The position numbers and the translations under genes were made by a program. Below, piece after piece: positions 8,113-18,215 of a stretch of 64,000 nucleotides of DNA. Every line of letters begins with the position of its first letter. The first letter of the stretch is position 1. The notes under the pieces are model-generated. The model made no database searches. It was not told the DNA's origin and saw only the letters and a list, made by a program, of their open reading frames with translations. The DNA lies in assembly GCF_037572775.1 (NCBI RefSeq), contig NZ_JBBHKA010000001.1, positions 2,976,001 to 3,040,000 on the forward strand, in the 5' to 3' direction. The DNA comes from Ramlibacter sp. PS4R-6. Its GTDB lineage: Bacteria; Pseudomonadota; Gammaproteobacteria; Burkholderiales; Burkholderiaceae_C.

Positions 8113-9657
8113 TCAGGGTCCCGTGGCAAGGCGCGGCTCGTCGGCGCCACCGGCGCGATTGAGCTGCATGTAGGTCATGGGACCGGGCTGGCCGTCGGCC
8201 GGCAGTCCGTGCGCCAGCTGGAAGCTGCGCAGTTGCGGCTTGAACGGCGCGTCGGGCGCGGCGGCGAGCAGGCGGCGCATCCACTCGGTGGTCTGCACGC
8301 CGGGCTCGCCGCGCGGCGCGTAACCGGGCGGCGACTTCCACAAGGTCGCGAACTCGCCGTTCCAGCGAGCGGCCAGCGCATCGAGCGTGACGGTCTGCTC
8401 CGTGCCGCCCGCGCGCAGCGTCGCGCTGTCGCGCGTCAGGCGCGTGAGCAGCGCGTAGCTGGGCGTGCCCTGTTGCGCGTCGAGCGTGACGATGCCGGGG
8501 CGGTCCAGCTCGCGCACCAGCGCGAGCGGCAGCGTCTTCGTGAAGCATTGCACCTGCGACTTCGCGAGCTCGGCGCAAGCATCGCCCTCGCCCGCCGGCG
8601 CCTTCCACAGCGCCGCGAGTTCGCGCCACGCTTCCTGCACGTCCTTGTGCAAGCGCGGTGGCGCCGCAGGTGCACTCGCCTTCGTCGTCGGGGCCGGCGC
8701 GGCGCGGACGGCCGGCGCCTTGGCCACCACGCGGGGCGCGTCATCGTCCTGCGCCACACGGGTGGCCGCCGCGTACAGGCCCGCGCCCGCCGCGAGCCCG
8801 AGCCCCAGCACGAGCGCCGTGCGCTGGCGCACCGGCGGCTGGACGCTGGCCTTGCCGAACACCTCCTGCGCGGCCTGGTCGACGACCTTGCGATCGACGG
8901 TCGCGCGCGAGGTCGCGTAGGCGCCGAGGAGCGCCCGGTCGCACAGCAGGTTGATGCGGCGCGGGACGCCGCGCGAGATCTCATGGATGCGTTTGAGGGC
9001 ACGCGGCTCGAAGGGAAACGGCCGCTCCAGCCCGGCGACATCCATCCGGTGGCGGATGTATTGCTCGGTTTCGGCCGGGGTCAGCGCCCCCAGGTGGTAG
9101 CGCGCGATCACGCGCTGGGCGAGCTGCTCCAGCTGCGGCTGCGCCAGCATGTCGCGCAGCTCGGGCTGGCCGATCAGCACGATCTGCAGCAGCTTGCGCT
9201 CGCGCGTCTCCAGGTTCGTGAGCAGCCGCAGCTGCTCCAGTACATCGGGCTCGAGGTTCTGCGCCTCGTCGATGATCAGCACGTTGTTGCGGCCCGCCGC
9301 ATGCGACTGCAGCAGGAACCCGTTCAGCCTGTCGACGTGGGCCTTCACCGTGTCGCCCTGCGGCGCCGGCAGGTGGAATTCCTCGCCGATGGATTGCAGC
9401 AGCTCGGTGACCGTGAGCTTCGGGTTGAAGATGTAGGCGACGTTGCAGTTGGCGGGGATCTGCTCCAGGAACAGGCGGCACAGCGTGGTCTTGCCGGTGC
9501 CGATCTCGCCGGTCAGCAGCACGAAGCCGCCGCCACCGCCCAAGCCATACAGCAGGTGCGCGAGCGCCTCGCGGTGCCGCTCGCTCATGAAGAGGAAATG
9601 CGGGTCGGGCGCGATCGAGAAGGGTTCGTGCTTCAGGCCGAAGTACGAGGCGTACAT
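8113..9657 (-). CDS. gspA: ExeA/GspA-family AAA ATPase with peptidoglycan-binding C-terminus
   Basis: A 514-aa protein. The N-terminal AAA domain starts with YFGLKHEPFSIAPDP. Walker A is GEIGTGKTT near residue 50 and Walker B is VLIIDEAQNL near 125. A single membrane segment lies at about 275-295 (TALVLGLGLAAGAGLYAAA). The periplasmic part ends in a PG_binding-like repeat (LRSFQLAHGLPADGQPGPMTYMQLN). ExeA/GspA uses ATP and peptidoglycan contact to help secretin assembly. Paired with gspB downstream. Confidence 0.9.
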   Translation of the reverse strand: MYASYFGLKHEPFSIAPDPHFLFMSERHREALAHLLYGLGGGGGFVLLTGEIGTGKTTLCRLFLEQIPANCNVAYIFNPKLTVTELLQSIGEEFHLPAPQGDTVKAHVDRLNGFLLQSHAAGRNNVLIIDEAQNLEPDVLEQLRLLTNLETRERKLLQIVLIGQPELRDMLAQPQLEQLAQRVIARYHLGALTPAETEQYIRHRMDVAGLERPFPFEPRALKRIHEISRGVPRRINLLCDRALLGAYATSRATVDRKVVDQAAQEVFGKASVQPPVRQRTALVLGLGLAAGAGLYAAATRVAQDDDAPRVVAKAPAVRAAPAPTTKASAPAAPPRLHKDVQEAWRELAALWKAPAGEGDACAELAKSQVQCFTKTLPLALVRELDRPGIVTLDAQQGTPSYALLTRLTRDSATLRAGGTEQTVTLDALAARWNGEFATLWKSPPGYAPRGEPGVQTTEWMRRLLAAAPDAPFKPQLRSFQLAHGLPADGQPGPMTYMQLNRAGGADEPRLATGP

Positions 9658-9675
9658 GGCCCGAAGGATAACCCC

Positions 9676-10911
9676 CTATGCCGGGGCCAGCGACGTCCGG
9701 CGGACCTTGCGCACGTTGAAGGCGCTCGTGATCAGCACCGCCTGCATGAAGACCAGCCCCAGCCACACGCCGCGGTACTGCTGGTGGTCCATCAGGGCGC
9801 CGAAGAACAGCGGTGCGATGGCCTGGCCGATGTCCAGGCCCGAGTACACGACGCCGTACACGCGCCCCGTCGCGTTGTCGGGGGTGGACTTCTTCACCAG
9901 CAGGTCGCGCGAAGGGCCGGCGATGCCGCTGGCGAAACCCATGGCGCCGAAGAGGGCCGGCACGGCGATGGCCGGCACATGGCCCAGGCCGATCAGCAGC
10001 GCGACCAGCGCCGCCATGCCGAAGCCCGCGCCCACGATGCGTTCGCAGCGCTCGGGGTCGGACGCGAGGAAGCCGCCCACGACCATGCCGCCGGCCGCGC
10101 ACACCATGTACACCGTGAGGCACATCGCGGCCCAGCCCACGGGCACGTCGTGCAGGCGGCGCGCCGCCTCGGGCGCGAAAGCCTGGATGGTGCTCAGGAC
10201 CACGGCATAGAAAAAGAAGAACCCGAAGCACATCCACACGGCGGGAATGCGCAGGAAAGCCAGGCTGTGTTCGGCGGGGCCGCTCGTGTGCGCCTTGGGT
10301 GCGGCCGCGGGCAAGGCCAGCTTGCTGCGGTTGAACCAGATGACCACCAGGACGGCGAACGCGATCGTGCCCGCGCCCATGAGCGCCACGCGCCACGAAT
10401 ACGCCAGCGCGAGCGGCACGACCACCGCCGGTGCGAGCGCCCAGCCCAGGCTGCCGGTGATGCCATGCACGCTGTAGGCATGGCCCAGGCGCGCGGGACT
10501 GACCTTGCGGTTGATCAGCGTGTAGTCGACGGGATGGAAGACGCCGTTGCCGACGCCAGCGATGACCGAGCACAGGGCCATCGTGACGTAATCGGGGCTC
10601 CACGCAAAGCCGAAAGCGGCGATCCCGATCAGCGCCAGCCCCGCGAACAGCACGGGCCGCGGGCCCCAGCGGTCGACGAGGAACCCCGAGAGCGTCTGCA
10701 CGCCGCAGGAAACGACGAAGAACACCGTCATGAGGAAGCCCAGCTCGGTGTAGCTGGCATGGAGCGCGTCCTTGAGCCATGGGAACAGCGGCGGCAGGAT
10801 CAGCTGGCTGAAGTGGCTGACCATGTGGGCCAGGCCCACGAAACCGATCACGCCCGCGTCCTCGCGCAGGGTCGCCGGCGCCATCGCCCCGTTGGCCATC
10901 GTCGTGCTCAT
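9676..10911 (-). CDS. MFS transporter
   Basis: About 411 aa with roughly twelve hydrophobic segments. The MFS signature between helices 2 and 3 is visible as GFLVDRWGPRPVLF, and a related stretch occurs in the second half. I placed the start at ATG 10911 (MSTTMANGAMAP). The upstream in-frame extension would run into the divergent AraC gene and has Arg-rich shadow composition. The LVKKSTPDNATGRVYGVVYSG segment resembles efflux or organic-acid carriers; substrate unknown. It is divergent from the AraC regulator, 70 nt apart, which suggests control by it. Confidence 0.9.
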   Translation of the reverse strand: MSTTMANGAMAPATLREDAGVIGFVGLAHMVSHFSQLILPPLFPWLKDALHASYTELGFLMTVFFVVSCGVQTLSGFLVDRWGPRPVLFAGLALIGIAAFGFAWSPDYVTMALCSVIAGVGNGVFHPVDYTLINRKVSPARLGHAYSVHGITGSLGWALAPAVVVPLALAYSWRVALMGAGTIAFAVLVVIWFNRSKLALPAAAPKAHTSGPAEHSLAFLRIPAVWMCFGFFFFYAVVLSTIQAFAPEAARRLHDVPVGWAAMCLTVYMVCAAGGMVVGGFLASDPERCERIVGAGFGMAALVALLIGLGHVPAIAVPALFGAMGFASGIAGPSRDLLVKKSTPDNATGRVYGVVYSGLDIGQAIAPLFFGALMDHQQYRGVWLGLVFMQAVLITSAFNVRKVRRTSLAPA

Positions 10912-10961
10912 GGCCGCATCGTACGTCGGGGCGCTGTTTCCGGATTGCGACAGAAGGACAG

Positions 10962-10979
10962 GAATCGGCGAGAATCGGC
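10962..10979. repeat. Tandem direct repeat of GAATCGGC before the AraC gene
   Basis: GAATCGGC occurs at 10962-10969 and again at 10972-10979, a 10-base period. Same-face direct repeats are typical of AraC-family half-sites. It lies just before ATG 10982, in the 70-nt region shared with the MFS gene. Confidence 0.35.
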
Positions 10980-10981
10980 CA

Positions 10982-11800
10982 ATGGCCCGCCGCAGCTTCC
11001 GCGCCGCCCCCGTCGGCGACACCGACGCCTTCCGCCCCACGCGCCAGCGGCCAGTGCGGGTGCGGGCGCGTTCGATGGCGGCGGACACGCATTTCGAGCC
11101 ACACCGGCATTCCTGGTCGCAACTGGCCTACTGCGCCACCGGCATCGTGCAGGTGACGGCGCAGCGCGAGGCGGGATCGGACGACGAAGCGACCTTCATC
11201 GTGCCGCCGTCGCGCGCGGTGTGGATCGCGCCGGGCGCGCGCCATTCGGTGCACGTGCTCGAAGACGCGCAGTTCCGCACGCTCTACATCGATGCCAGCG
11301 CTACGCCCGCCGGCTGGGAAGGTTGCCGTGTCATCGTCGTATCGCCACTGCTGCGCGAGCTGGTGGGCTCGCTCGACGTCGAGGGCATTGCGCGCCAGCG
11401 CGAGCAGCGCCTGGTGGAACTCGTGCTCGACGAGATCGGGCACGCCGACCCGCATGAGCTCGGCGTGCCGATGCCGCGCGCGCACGGTGACAAGCGACTG
11501 CGCGCGCTGTGCCAGTCCGTTCTCGATGCGCCCGAGCAACGCGAGACGCTCGCGCAAGCGTCAGCACGCTTCGGCGCGAGCGAACGCACGATGGCGCGCC
11601 TGTTCCGCGACGAGCTCGGCACCACGTTCCAGCAATGGCGGCAGCAGGCGATCCTGGCGCATGCGCTGCCGATGCTGGCGCGCGGCGCGCCCGTCAGCCA
11701 CGTCGCGGCGGCCAGCGGCTATTCGAGCGAGAGCGCGTTCACCGCGATGTTCAAGTCGGCGATGGGCCAGCCGCCCAGCCGCTTCCTCGGCAAAGCCTAG
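10982..11800 (+). CDS. AraC family transcriptional regulator with cupin sensor domain
   Basis: A 272-aa protein. The N-terminal cupin-like domain has HFEPHRHSWSQLAY and PPSRAVWIAPGARHSVHV. The C-terminal double helix-turn-helix begins near residue 170; GYSSESAFTAMFKSAMGQPPSRFL is the classical second HTH. Start at ATG 10982 gives the normal family length. It is divergent from the MFS gene, its likely target. It ends in a CTAG shared with the stop of hutF on the other strand. The inducer is not evident. Confidence 0.9.
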   Translation: MARRSFRAAPVGDTDAFRPTRQRPVRVRARSMAADTHFEPHRHSWSQLAYCATGIVQVTAQREAGSDDEATFIVPPSRAVWIAPGARHSVHVLEDAQFRTLYIDASATPAGWEGCRVIVVSPLLRELVGSLDVEGIARQREQRLVELVLDEIGHADPHELGVPMPRAHGDKRLRALCQSVLDAPEQRETLAQASARFGASERTMARLFRDELGTTFQQWRQQAILAHALPMLARGAPVSHVAAASGYSSESAFTAMFKSAMGQPPSRFLGKA

Positions 11801-13173
11801 GCCCAGAGGGCTTTCATCGCGGCGCGGAAGCCGCGTGCGAGTTCCGCGATCTCGCCGCCCCCCAGCACCTCGTCGCCCGCGACGAACACGCGCGCGAACT
11901 TCGACTCGGGCGTGGAGAACACGAGCGCATCCAGCACGTGGTCCGCGGGCAGGCCCGCAAGCTCCGGCGCATCGGCATCGACGACGGCGAAGTCGGCGCG
12001 CTGGCCCACGGCGATGCCGCCCAGCGGCAGTCCCGCGGCGGCGCTGCCGCCTTCCAGCGCGCCCTGGAACAAGGCCGCCGCACTGCTTTCCGCGACGCCG
12101 GCCTGCGCCGCGACATTGCGCTTGCGCGCGTGCAGGCGCTGCGAGTACTCGAGCAGGCGCAGCTCCTCGCGCCAGCTGCGCGTCACGTGGCTGTCGGAGC
12201 CGACGGACCACACGCCGCTCTCGCCCGCCCACGTGGCGAAGTCGAAGATGCCATCGCCGAGGTTCGCCTCGGTGGTCGGGCAGATCACGATCGAAGCGCC
12301 GGTCTGGCGCAGCGCCGCGAGTTCCGACGCGCTGGCTTGCGTGGCATGGACCATGTTCCAGCGCGCATCGACCGGCGCCTGCGCGAGCAGGAATTCCATG
12401 GGTTTCAGCCCGTGTTCGGCCTGGCAGTCTTCCACCTCACGCCGCTGCTCCGCGATGTGGATGTGCACCGGAAGGCCGCGCGCACCTTGCGCCGTCTCGC
12501 GGATGGCGGCGACATCCGCCGCGCGCAGCGAGTGGATCGCCACGCCGGCCGTGATGCGCCCGGCGTCGCTCGCGCCCGCGCGCACGGCTTCGGCGATGGC
12601 CAGCACCGATTGCGGTGTCGAGGCGAAGCGCCGCTGGTCGTCGCGCAAGCCCTTCGCCGCGAAACCCGACCGCATGTACAGCGTGGGCAGCAGCGTCAGC
12701 CCGATGCCCACGCGCCGCGCGGCACGGGCCAGCGCGCGCGACAGCTCCAGCGGGTCCGCGTAGGGCCGGCCATCCGCGTCGTTGTGCAGGTAGTGGAACT
12801 CGCACACCTGCGTGTAGCCCGCAGCCAACAGCTCCGCGTAGAGGAAGGCCGCGATCGCTTCGAGCTGCTCCGGCGTGATGCGGTTGGCGGCGCGGTACAT
12901 GCGGTCGCGCCAGCTCCAGAAGTCGTCGTCGCCGCCGGGGCTGCGTTCGGTCAGCCCGGCGATGGCGCGCTGGAACGCGTGGCTGTGCGCGTCGACGATG
13001 CCGGGCAGCACGGGGCCCCCGAGCGATGTCGCACCCGCGCGCTGCGCGAGCGATGCGCCGGCCTCGACGCGCGACCAGAGGCCCGCCGCGTCCACCTCCA
13101 GCAGCACGTCGTGCTGCCAGCCCCCGCGCACCCAGGCCATGGGCGCGTAAAAGCGCCGGCCGTCATCGCGCAT
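11797..13173 (-). CDS. hutF: Formimidoylglutamate deiminase
   Basis: A 458-aa amidohydrolase. Metal-binding VDAHSHAF lies near residue 60, later motifs include CEFHYLHND and HIHIAEQRREVEDC, and VWSVGSDSHVT holds the conserved Asp. HutF deaminates N-formimino-L-glutamate to N-formyl-L-glutamate plus ammonia. With HutG it forms the five-step histidine pathway, distinct from the HutE/formiminoglutamase route. Last gene of hutCDIGF, overlapping hutG by 11 nt. Confidence 0.93.
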   Translation of the reverse strand: MRDDGRRFYAPMAWVRGGWQHDVLLEVDAAGLWSRVEAGASLAQRAGATSLGGPVLPGIVDAHSHAFQRAIAGLTERSPGGDDDFWSWRDRMYRAANRITPEQLEAIAAFLYAELLAAGYTQVCEFHYLHNDADGRPYADPLELSRALARAARRVGIGLTLLPTLYMRSGFAAKGLRDDQRRFASTPQSVLAIAEAVRAGASDAGRITAGVAIHSLRAADVAAIRETAQGARGLPVHIHIAEQRREVEDCQAEHGLKPMEFLLAQAPVDARWNMVHATQASASELAALRQTGASIVICPTTEANLGDGIFDFATWAGESGVWSVGSDSHVTRSWREELRLLEYSQRLHARKRNVAAQAGVAESSAAALFQGALEGGSAAAGLPLGGIAVGQRADFAVVDADAPELAGLPADHVLDALVFSTPESKFARVFVAGDEVLGGGEIAELARGFRAAMKALWA

Positions 13174-13963
13174 GAATCGCCTCCGCAGTCACCAGCGCTG
13201 CCAGCAGCATCTCGCGCACGACGGGGATCACGGTTGCCGCCTTCTCCTCGTCGTAGGCGAACGGCGCCTCCTCCTGCATGTACAGCTTCTGGCACATCTC
13301 CAGCTGCACTGCGTGCACGTCCTGCGCGGGACGGCCGTAGTGGCGGGTGATGTAGCCGCCCTTGAAGCGGCCGTTGGCCACGTGCGTGAACTCGGGGTGG
13401 CGGCGCGCGGCGTTGGCGACGGCGCGCGTGATCGTCTCGTCGGCGCTGACGTCGTTCGCCGTGCCGATGTTCAGGCCCGGCAGCTCGCCTTCGAAGAGCC
13501 AGGGGATGCGAGAACGAATGCTGTGGCCGTCCCACAGCAGCGCAAAGCCGTGCTGCGCCTTGATGCGCTCCAGTTCACCCGCCAGCGCATCGTGGTACGG
13601 CTGCCAGTACGTCGCGCGCCGGTGCGCGCGTTCGGCGGTATCCGGCTCGCGGCCTTCGCGGTACAGGGGGTCGCCGGTGAAGAAGCGCGTGGGGCACAGC
13701 TCGGTGTTGGAAGCGCCCGGGTACATCGGGGCGTCGTCGGGCGGGCGGTTCAGGTCGATCACGTAGCGCGAATAGCGCGGCTGCAGCACGCTGGCGCCTA
13801 TGTCGCGCGCCCACGCATACAGGCGCGCCAGGTGCCAGTCGGTGTCCTCGACCTGCAGCGCACGCTCGACATAGCGGTCGCGCAACTCCGCGGGGATCTC
13901 CGTGCCCACGTGCGGCATGCTCACCAGCAGCGGCGCGCTGCCCCGGTGCAAGCTGAAGCTCAT
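13163..13963 (-). CDS. hutG: N-formylglutamate deformylase
   Basis: A 266-aa member of the N-formylglutamate amidohydrolase family. Visible are the [13 protein letters not shown] start, [22 protein letters not shown] and the C-terminal [11 protein letters not shown]. It releases formate to yield L-glutamate, the final step of the HutF branch. Overlaps hutI by ATGA upstream and hutF by 11 nt downstream, so the genes are translationally linked. Confidence 0.94.
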   Translation of the reverse strand: MSFSLHRGSAPLLVSMPHVGTEIPAELRDRYVERALQVEDTDWHLARLYAWARDIGASVLQPRYSRYVIDLNRPPDDAPMYPGASNTELCPTRFFTGDPLYREGREPDTAERAHRRATYWQPYHDALAGELERIKAQHGFALLWDGHSIRSRIPWLFEGELPGLNIGTANDVSADETITRAVANAARRHPEFTHVANGRFKGGYITRHYGRPAQDVHAVQLEMCQKLYMQEEAPFAYDEEKAATVIPVVREMLLAALVTAEAIHAR

Positions 13964-15165
13964 ACCGCCTCTCCCCCGAAAACGACCTGCCGGCAGGGAT
14001 TGGCGCCGATGGCGTACGCGAGCTGCGCCGGATGGTCAGCGTCCCACACCACGAAGTCCGCGCGCCTGCCTGCGCCCAGCACGCCGCGGTCCTGGAGCCC
14101 GAGCGCGCGCGCCGCGTTGCGCGTGACGCCGGCCAAAGCCTCCGCGGGCGTCAGCCGGAACAAGGTGCATGCCATGTTCATCATCAAGAGGAGCGAGGTG
14201 CACGGCGAGCTGCCCGGGTTGCAGTCCGTCGAGATGGCGATCGGCACGCCATGCGCACGGAGCAGCTCCACTGGCGGCAGTTTCGTTTCGCGCAGGAAGT
14301 AGAAGGCGCCGGGTAGCAGCACGGCCACCGAGCCTGCGGCGGCCATCGCCCGCACGCCCTCCTCGCCCACCCATTCGAGATGATCGCAGCTCAGCGCGTC
14401 GTAGCGCGCCGCCAGCTGGGTGCCACCGCTGTCGCTCAATTGCTCGGCGTGCAGCTTCACGGGCAGCCCCAGCTCCCGCGCCAGGGCGAAGACCTTGTCG
14501 GTTTGCTGCGTCGTGAACGCGATGCGCTCGCAGAACGCATCCACCGCGTCGACGAGACCCTCGCGGTGCAAGTCGCGCAACATGTGCAGCACGTCGGCTA
14601 TGTATGCATCGGCCCTGCCCGCGAATTCCGGCGGGATCGCGTGCGCGCCCAGGAAGGTCGTCTTCACGGTGACGCGGTGCCGCTCGCCGAGCCCGCGTGC
14701 GACGCGCAGGCATTTGCGTTCGTGCTCCAGCGCCAGGCCGTAGCCGGTCTTGATCTCCACGGTGGTCACGCCTTCGGCCAGCAGCTCCGCGAGCCGCTTC
14801 TCGCTCTGCGCGAAGAGCTCTTCTTCGCTGGCCGCCCGCGTGGCCTTGACCGTCGACACGATGCCGCCGCCGGCGCGCGCGACCTCCTCGTAGCTCGCGC
14901 CCTTCAGGCGCAGCTCGAATTCATGGGCGCGGTCGCCGCCGTAGACCAGGTGCGTGTGGCAGTCGACCAGCCCCGGCGTGACGAGCGCCCCGCCAAGGTC
15001 GCGCGTTTCGGCGCTGCGGTCGCGCCATTCGCGCGGCAATTGCGACGAAGGCCCGGCCCAGGCGATGCGCTCGCCGTCGACCGCGAGCGCACCGGCGTCG
15101 ACCGTTCCGTAGTCGCCGCCTTCCATCGTGGCGAGCGTCGCGTTGTCCCAGATGCGCACGGTCAT
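13960..15165 (-). CDS. hutI: Imidazolonepropionase
   Basis: A 401-aa metal-dependent amidohydrolase. [17 protein letters not shown] gives the HxH metal pair near residue 70, with [25 protein letters not shown] and [13 protein letters not shown] (catalytic Asp) further on. It opens the imidazolone ring to N-formimino-L-glutamate. Start at ATG 15165 overlaps the hutD stop by ATGA and matches the family length of about 400. An upstream reading through hutD is a shadow. Confidence 0.95.
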   Translation of the reverse strand: MTVRIWDNATLATMEGGDYGTVDAGALAVDGERIAWAGPSSQLPREWRDRSAETRDLGGALVTPGLVDCHTHLVYGGDRAHEFELRLKGASYEEVARAGGGIVSTVKATRAASEEELFAQSEKRLAELLAEGVTTVEIKTGYGLALEHERKCLRVARGLGERHRVTVKTTFLGAHAIPPEFAGRADAYIADVLHMLRDLHREGLVDAVDAFCERIAFTTQQTDKVFALARELGLPVKLHAEQLSDSGGTQLAARYDALSCDHLEWVGEEGVRAMAAAGSVAVLLPGAFYFLRETKLPPVELLRAHGVPIAISTDCNPGSSPCTSLLLMMNMACTLFRLTPAEALAGVTRNAARALGLQDRGVLGAGRRADFVVWDADHPAQLAYAIGANPCRQVVFGGEAV

Positions 15166-15716
15166 GGCTGCACCTCGAACCACAGTGCGCCGTCGGTCGC
15201 GAAGTCGACGCGCTCGTCCCGCGGCACGACGTGCCACGCCAGCGTGCGCGGCGGGATGACGATGCGCACTTCCACGGCGCGGAAGGCGATTTCGTGCTCG
15301 TGCGAGTAGACGCCAACGATCGAACCCTTGCGGCAGTTGCGCTCCTGCTGCCCCTGCACGCGTTCGAGCACACCGTCGCGTCCGCGCAGCATCAGGTTGA
15401 AGTCCTCGGTCGCGCCGCCGCGCAGCGCGCAATCGGTCGCCGATGCGCCATCGAACGAAAACGGTTGCGACTCGCGGCCCAGGACATGCTCGCGCCCCTC
15501 GACTCGCAGCGTGACGCCCTCACCGGACAGCACGGCAAACCAGCGCGCGACGCCGGGATACGAGGAGAAAGGGCCGCCCGCGGCAACGTCCGCGACCGAT
15601 ACGCGCGCGGTCCATTCATCCGCGTTCGGCCACGCGAGCAATTCGCGCGTGGTCCCGCCGCCGTTGCGCCAGGGCGTGGCCGCGACCGAATCGAGGGAGA
15701 CCTGGTGCCAGTTCAT
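15162..15716 (-). CDS. hutD: HutD/Ves family protein
   Basis: A 184-aa bicupin-like protein with the HutD hallmark [17 protein letters not shown] near the N-terminus and [19 protein letters not shown] later. HutD is encoded in many hut operons. In Pseudomonas it is thought to moderate hut expression by binding a pathway intermediate, but it has no proven enzyme activity. It starts 7 nt after the hutC stop and overlaps hutI by ATGA. Confidence 0.9.
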   Translation of the reverse strand: MNWHQVSLDSVAATPWRNGGGTTRELLAWPNADEWTARVSVADVAAGGPFSSYPGVARWFAVLSGEGVTLRVEGREHVLGRESQPFSFDGASATDCALRGGATEDFNLMLRGRDGVLERVQGQQERNCRKGSIVGVYSHEHEIAFRAVEVRIVIPPRTLAWHVVPRDERVDFATDGALWFEVQP

Positions 15717-15723
15717 GCCTGCG

Positions 15724-16434
15724 TCATGCTTGGAATTGCCCCGCGAAACTGTAGCGCGACCCGGGATAGACGAGCCGTGCGACGCTGGCGACGTTGCCGC
15801 CGCTCACGGTGCGCCTCATCATCACGAGGCAGGGATCGCTGCGGCGGATGTCCAGCTCCTTCGCTTCCTCGGCGCTGGGCAGGCAGGCTTCGATCGAGTA
15901 GCTCGCTTCGGTCAGCGGCGCATGCTGCAGCAGGTGCAGCGTCGGCGAGACCCGAGTGAAGTCGGTCTGCAGGTAATCGGGCGCCGCGGCCGGGTTGACC
16001 CAGCGGTCCTCGTACTGGATGGGCACGCCGTTCTCCATGTGGATGAGCACGGTGTGGAAGACCGCGGCGCCGGTGCGCAGGCCCAGCGTCGCCGCCAGCT
16101 CCGCCTTGGCTTTCGCCTTCTCCACGACCAGCACGCGCGTGGTGTGCACGTGGCCGCGCTCGGCCACTTCCTCGTGGATGTCGCGGATGGTCAGGCGCGA
16201 GGAGATGCGGTGCAGCTGCGCCACGGTGGTGCCGGAACCCTGCACGCGGTGCACGAGGCCCTCGCCGGCCAGCTCGCGCAGCGCCCGGTTCACGGTCATT
16301 CGGCTGATGCCGAACTTCTGCATGAGCGCGGCTTCGCTGGGCACGGGGTCGCCCGGCCGCCACTGGCCGCTGGCGATGTGCCCGCGGATCCACTCTTTCA
16401 CCTGCTCGTAGGCAGGCAGGTCGGCTTTGGACAT
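15724..16434 (-). CDS. hutC: Histidine utilisation repressor (GntR/HutC family)
   Basis: A 236-aa protein. The N-terminal winged HTH of GntR type is clear (YEQVKEWIRGHIASGQWRPG, PSEAALMQKFGISRMTVNRAL). The C-terminal UTRA ligand domain includes the PIQYEDRWVNP segment typical of HutC. Urocanate is the known inducer of family members. I used ATG 16434 (MSKADLPAYEQ); a second ATG at 16446 is possible. First gene of hutCDIGF, divergent from hutU, with a HutC-like palindrome in between, so autoregulation is likely. Confidence 0.93.
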   Translation of the reverse strand: MSKADLPAYEQVKEWIRGHIASGQWRPGDPVPSEAALMQKFGISRMTVNRALRELAGEGLVHRVQGSGTTVAQLHRISSRLTIRDIHEEVAERGHVHTTRVLVVEKAKAKAELAATLGLRTGAAVFHTVLIHMENGVPIQYEDRWVNPAAAPDYLQTDFTRVSPTLHLLQHAPLTEASYSIEACLPSAEEAKELDIRRSDPCLVMMRRTVSGGNVASVARLVYPGSRYSFAGQFQA

Positions 16435-16453
16435 GGGCGCGAGCATACCCCAG

Positions 16454-16482
16454 TTGACACAAGTTGTATAGACAACTACGAT
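16454..16482 (+). promoter_or_regulatory. Promoter of hutUH and the ABC transporter genes
   Basis: A consensus TTGACA (16454-16459), a 17-nt spacer, then TACGAT (16477-16482). It lies 30 nt before hutU. The HutC palindrome occupies the last 14 bases of the spacer, so bound repressor would block polymerase directly. Confidence 0.7.
16463..16476. promoter_or_regulatory. HutC operator
   Basis: GTTGTATAGACAAC, an inverted repeat of GTTGT/ACAAC around TATAG-type centre bases. HutC proteins of Pseudomonas are known to bind TTGTATxTACAA-like palindromes. It lies between divergent hutC and hutU and exactly fills the promoter spacer of hutU. Confidence 0.72.
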
Positions 16483-16511
16483 GCGCCGGAATTTCCAGGC
16501 CGGGAGCCCCC

Positions 16512-18215
16512 ATGTCCGATCTTTCCCAATCGAAGTTCCTCGACAGCAAGCCGCGCACCGTGCGCGCACCCCAGGGCACGCAGCTGTCCTGTGCCAACTG
16601 GCAGATCGAGGCGGCCTACCGCATGATCCAGAACAACCTGGACCCGCAGGTCGCCGAAAACCCGAACGAACTCGTCGTGTATGGCGGCATCGGCAAGGCC
16701 GCGCGCAGCTGGCCGGCGTTCGACGCCATCCTCGACTCGCTGCGGAAGCTCAAGGCCGACGAGACGCTGCTGGTGCAATCGGGCAAGCCGGTCGGCGTGT
16801 TCCGCACCCACACCGGCGCCCCGCGCGTGCTGCTCGCCAACTCGAACCTCGTGCCCAAGTGGGCCACGTGGGAACACTTCAACGAGCTCGACCGCGCGGG
16901 CCTGATGATGTACGGCCAGATGACGGCCGGCAGCTGGATCTACATCGGCACGCAGGGCATCGTGCAAGGGACGTACGAAACCTTCGCCGAGGCGGGCCGC
17001 CAGCATTTCAACGGCGACCTCGCAGGCCGCTGGGTGCTGACCGCGGGCCTGGGCGGCATGGGCGGCGCGCAGCCGCTGGCGGCCACGTTCGCCGGCGCGT
17101 GCTCGCTGAACATCGAATGCCAGCAGTCGCGCATCGACTTCCGCCTGCGCACGAAGTACCTGGACAAGCAGGCCAAGGACCTCGATGAGGCGCTGGCCCT
17201 CATCCAGGAGCACACCGCGAAGAAGGAAGCGGTGTCGATCGGCCTGTGCGGCAACGCCGCCGACATCGTGCCCGAGCTCGTGAAGCGCGCGAAGGCCGGC
17301 GGCATCAGGCCCGACATCGTCACCGACCAGACCTCGGCCCACGACATCATCAACGGCTACCTGCCCAGCGGCTGGACGGTCGAGCAGTGGCAGGCGGCGC
17401 AGAAGGATTCGTCGCAGCACGCCCGGCTGAAGCAGGCCGCCGGCGAATCGTGCGCCCGGCACGTGCGCGCGATGCTCGAGTTCCACGCCATGGGCATTCC
17501 CACGGTCGATTACGGCAACAACCTGCGCCAGGTCGCGAAGGACTTCGGCGTCGACGACGCTTTCGCGTACCCCGGCTTCGTGCCCGCGTACATCCGCCCG
17601 CTCTTCTGCCGCGGCGTCGGCCCCTTCCGCTGGGTGGCGCTCTCCGGCGACCCGGAAGACATCCGCAAGACCGACGCCAAGATGAAGGAGCTGTTCCCGG
17701 ACAACAAGCACCTGCACCGCTGGCTGGACATGGCCGAGGAGCGCATCAGCTTCCAGGGCCTGCCGGCGCGCATCTGCTGGATCGGCCTCGGCGAGCGCCA
17801 CAAGGCAGGGCTCGCCTTCAACGAAATGGTCAGGAGCGGCGAGCTCAAGGGCCCCATCGTGATCGGCCGCGACCACCTCGACAGCGGCTCCGTCGCTTCG
17901 CCCAACCGCGAGACCGAGGCGATGAAGGACGGCAGCGACGCCGTCAGCGACTGGCCGCTGCTCAATGCGCTGCTCAACACCGCCAGTGGCGCCACCTGGG
18001 TGAGCTTCCATCACGGCGGCGGCGTCGGCATGGGTTACTCGCAGCACGCGGGCGTGGTGATTGTCTGCGACGGCACGGAGGAAGCCGCGCAGAAGATCGA
18101 ACGCGTGCTCTGGAACGACCCGGCCACCGGCGTCATGCGCCACGCCGACGCGGGCTACGACATCGCCATCGAGTGCGCGCGCGAACACGGCCTGAAGCTG
18201 CCGATGCTCGGATGA
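16512..18215 (+). CDS. hutU: Urocanate hydratase
   Basis: A 567-aa NAD-dependent urocanase. It begins with [20 protein letters not shown], and the dinucleotide region has [19 protein letters not shown]. The active-site segment is [15 protein letters not shown], whose Cys corresponds to the family's reactive cysteine. It converts urocanate to 4-imidazolone-5-propanoate. ATG 16512 follows a GGGAG ribosome site; an upstream in-frame codon overlaps the promoter and was rejected. Its stop overlaps hutH by ATGA. Confidence 0.96.
   Translation: MSDLSQSKFLDSKPRTVRAPQGTQLSCANWQIEAAYRMIQNNLDPQVAENPNELVVYGGIGKAARSWPAFDAILDSLRKLKADETLLVQSGKPVGVFRTHTGAPRVLLANSNLVPKWATWEHFNELDRAGLMMYGQMTAGSWIYIGTQGIVQGTYETFAEAGRQHFNGDLAGRWVLTAGLGGMGGAQPLAATFAGACSLNIECQQSRIDFRLRTKYLDKQAKDLDEALALIQEHTAKKEAVSIGLCGNAADIVPELVKRAKAGGIRPDIVTDQTSAHDIINGYLPSGWTVEQWQAAQKDSSQHARLKQAAGESCARHVRAMLEFHAMGIPTVDYGNNLRQVAKDFGVDDAFAYPGFVPAYIRPLFCRGVGPFRWVALSGDPEDIRKTDAKMKELFPDNKHLHRWLDMAEERISFQGLPARICWIGLGERHKAGLAFNEMVRSGELKGPIVIGRDHLDSGSVASPNRETEAMKDGSDAVSDWPLLNALLNTASGATWVSFHHGGGVGMGYSQHAGVVIVCDGTEEAAQKIERVLWNDPATGVMRHADAGYDIAIECAREHGLKLPMLG

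Noticed and set aside
8038-11457. Very long plus-strand open frame opposite gspA and the MFS gene
   Set aside because: Arg/Gln/His/Ala-rich composition with no domain. It is a codon-bias shadow of well-supported minus-strand genes in G+C-rich DNA.
16435-16569. Longer hutC reading
   Set aside because: It would cross the operator and promoter region into the hutU leader, and GntR proteins start close to the HTH as with ATG 16434.
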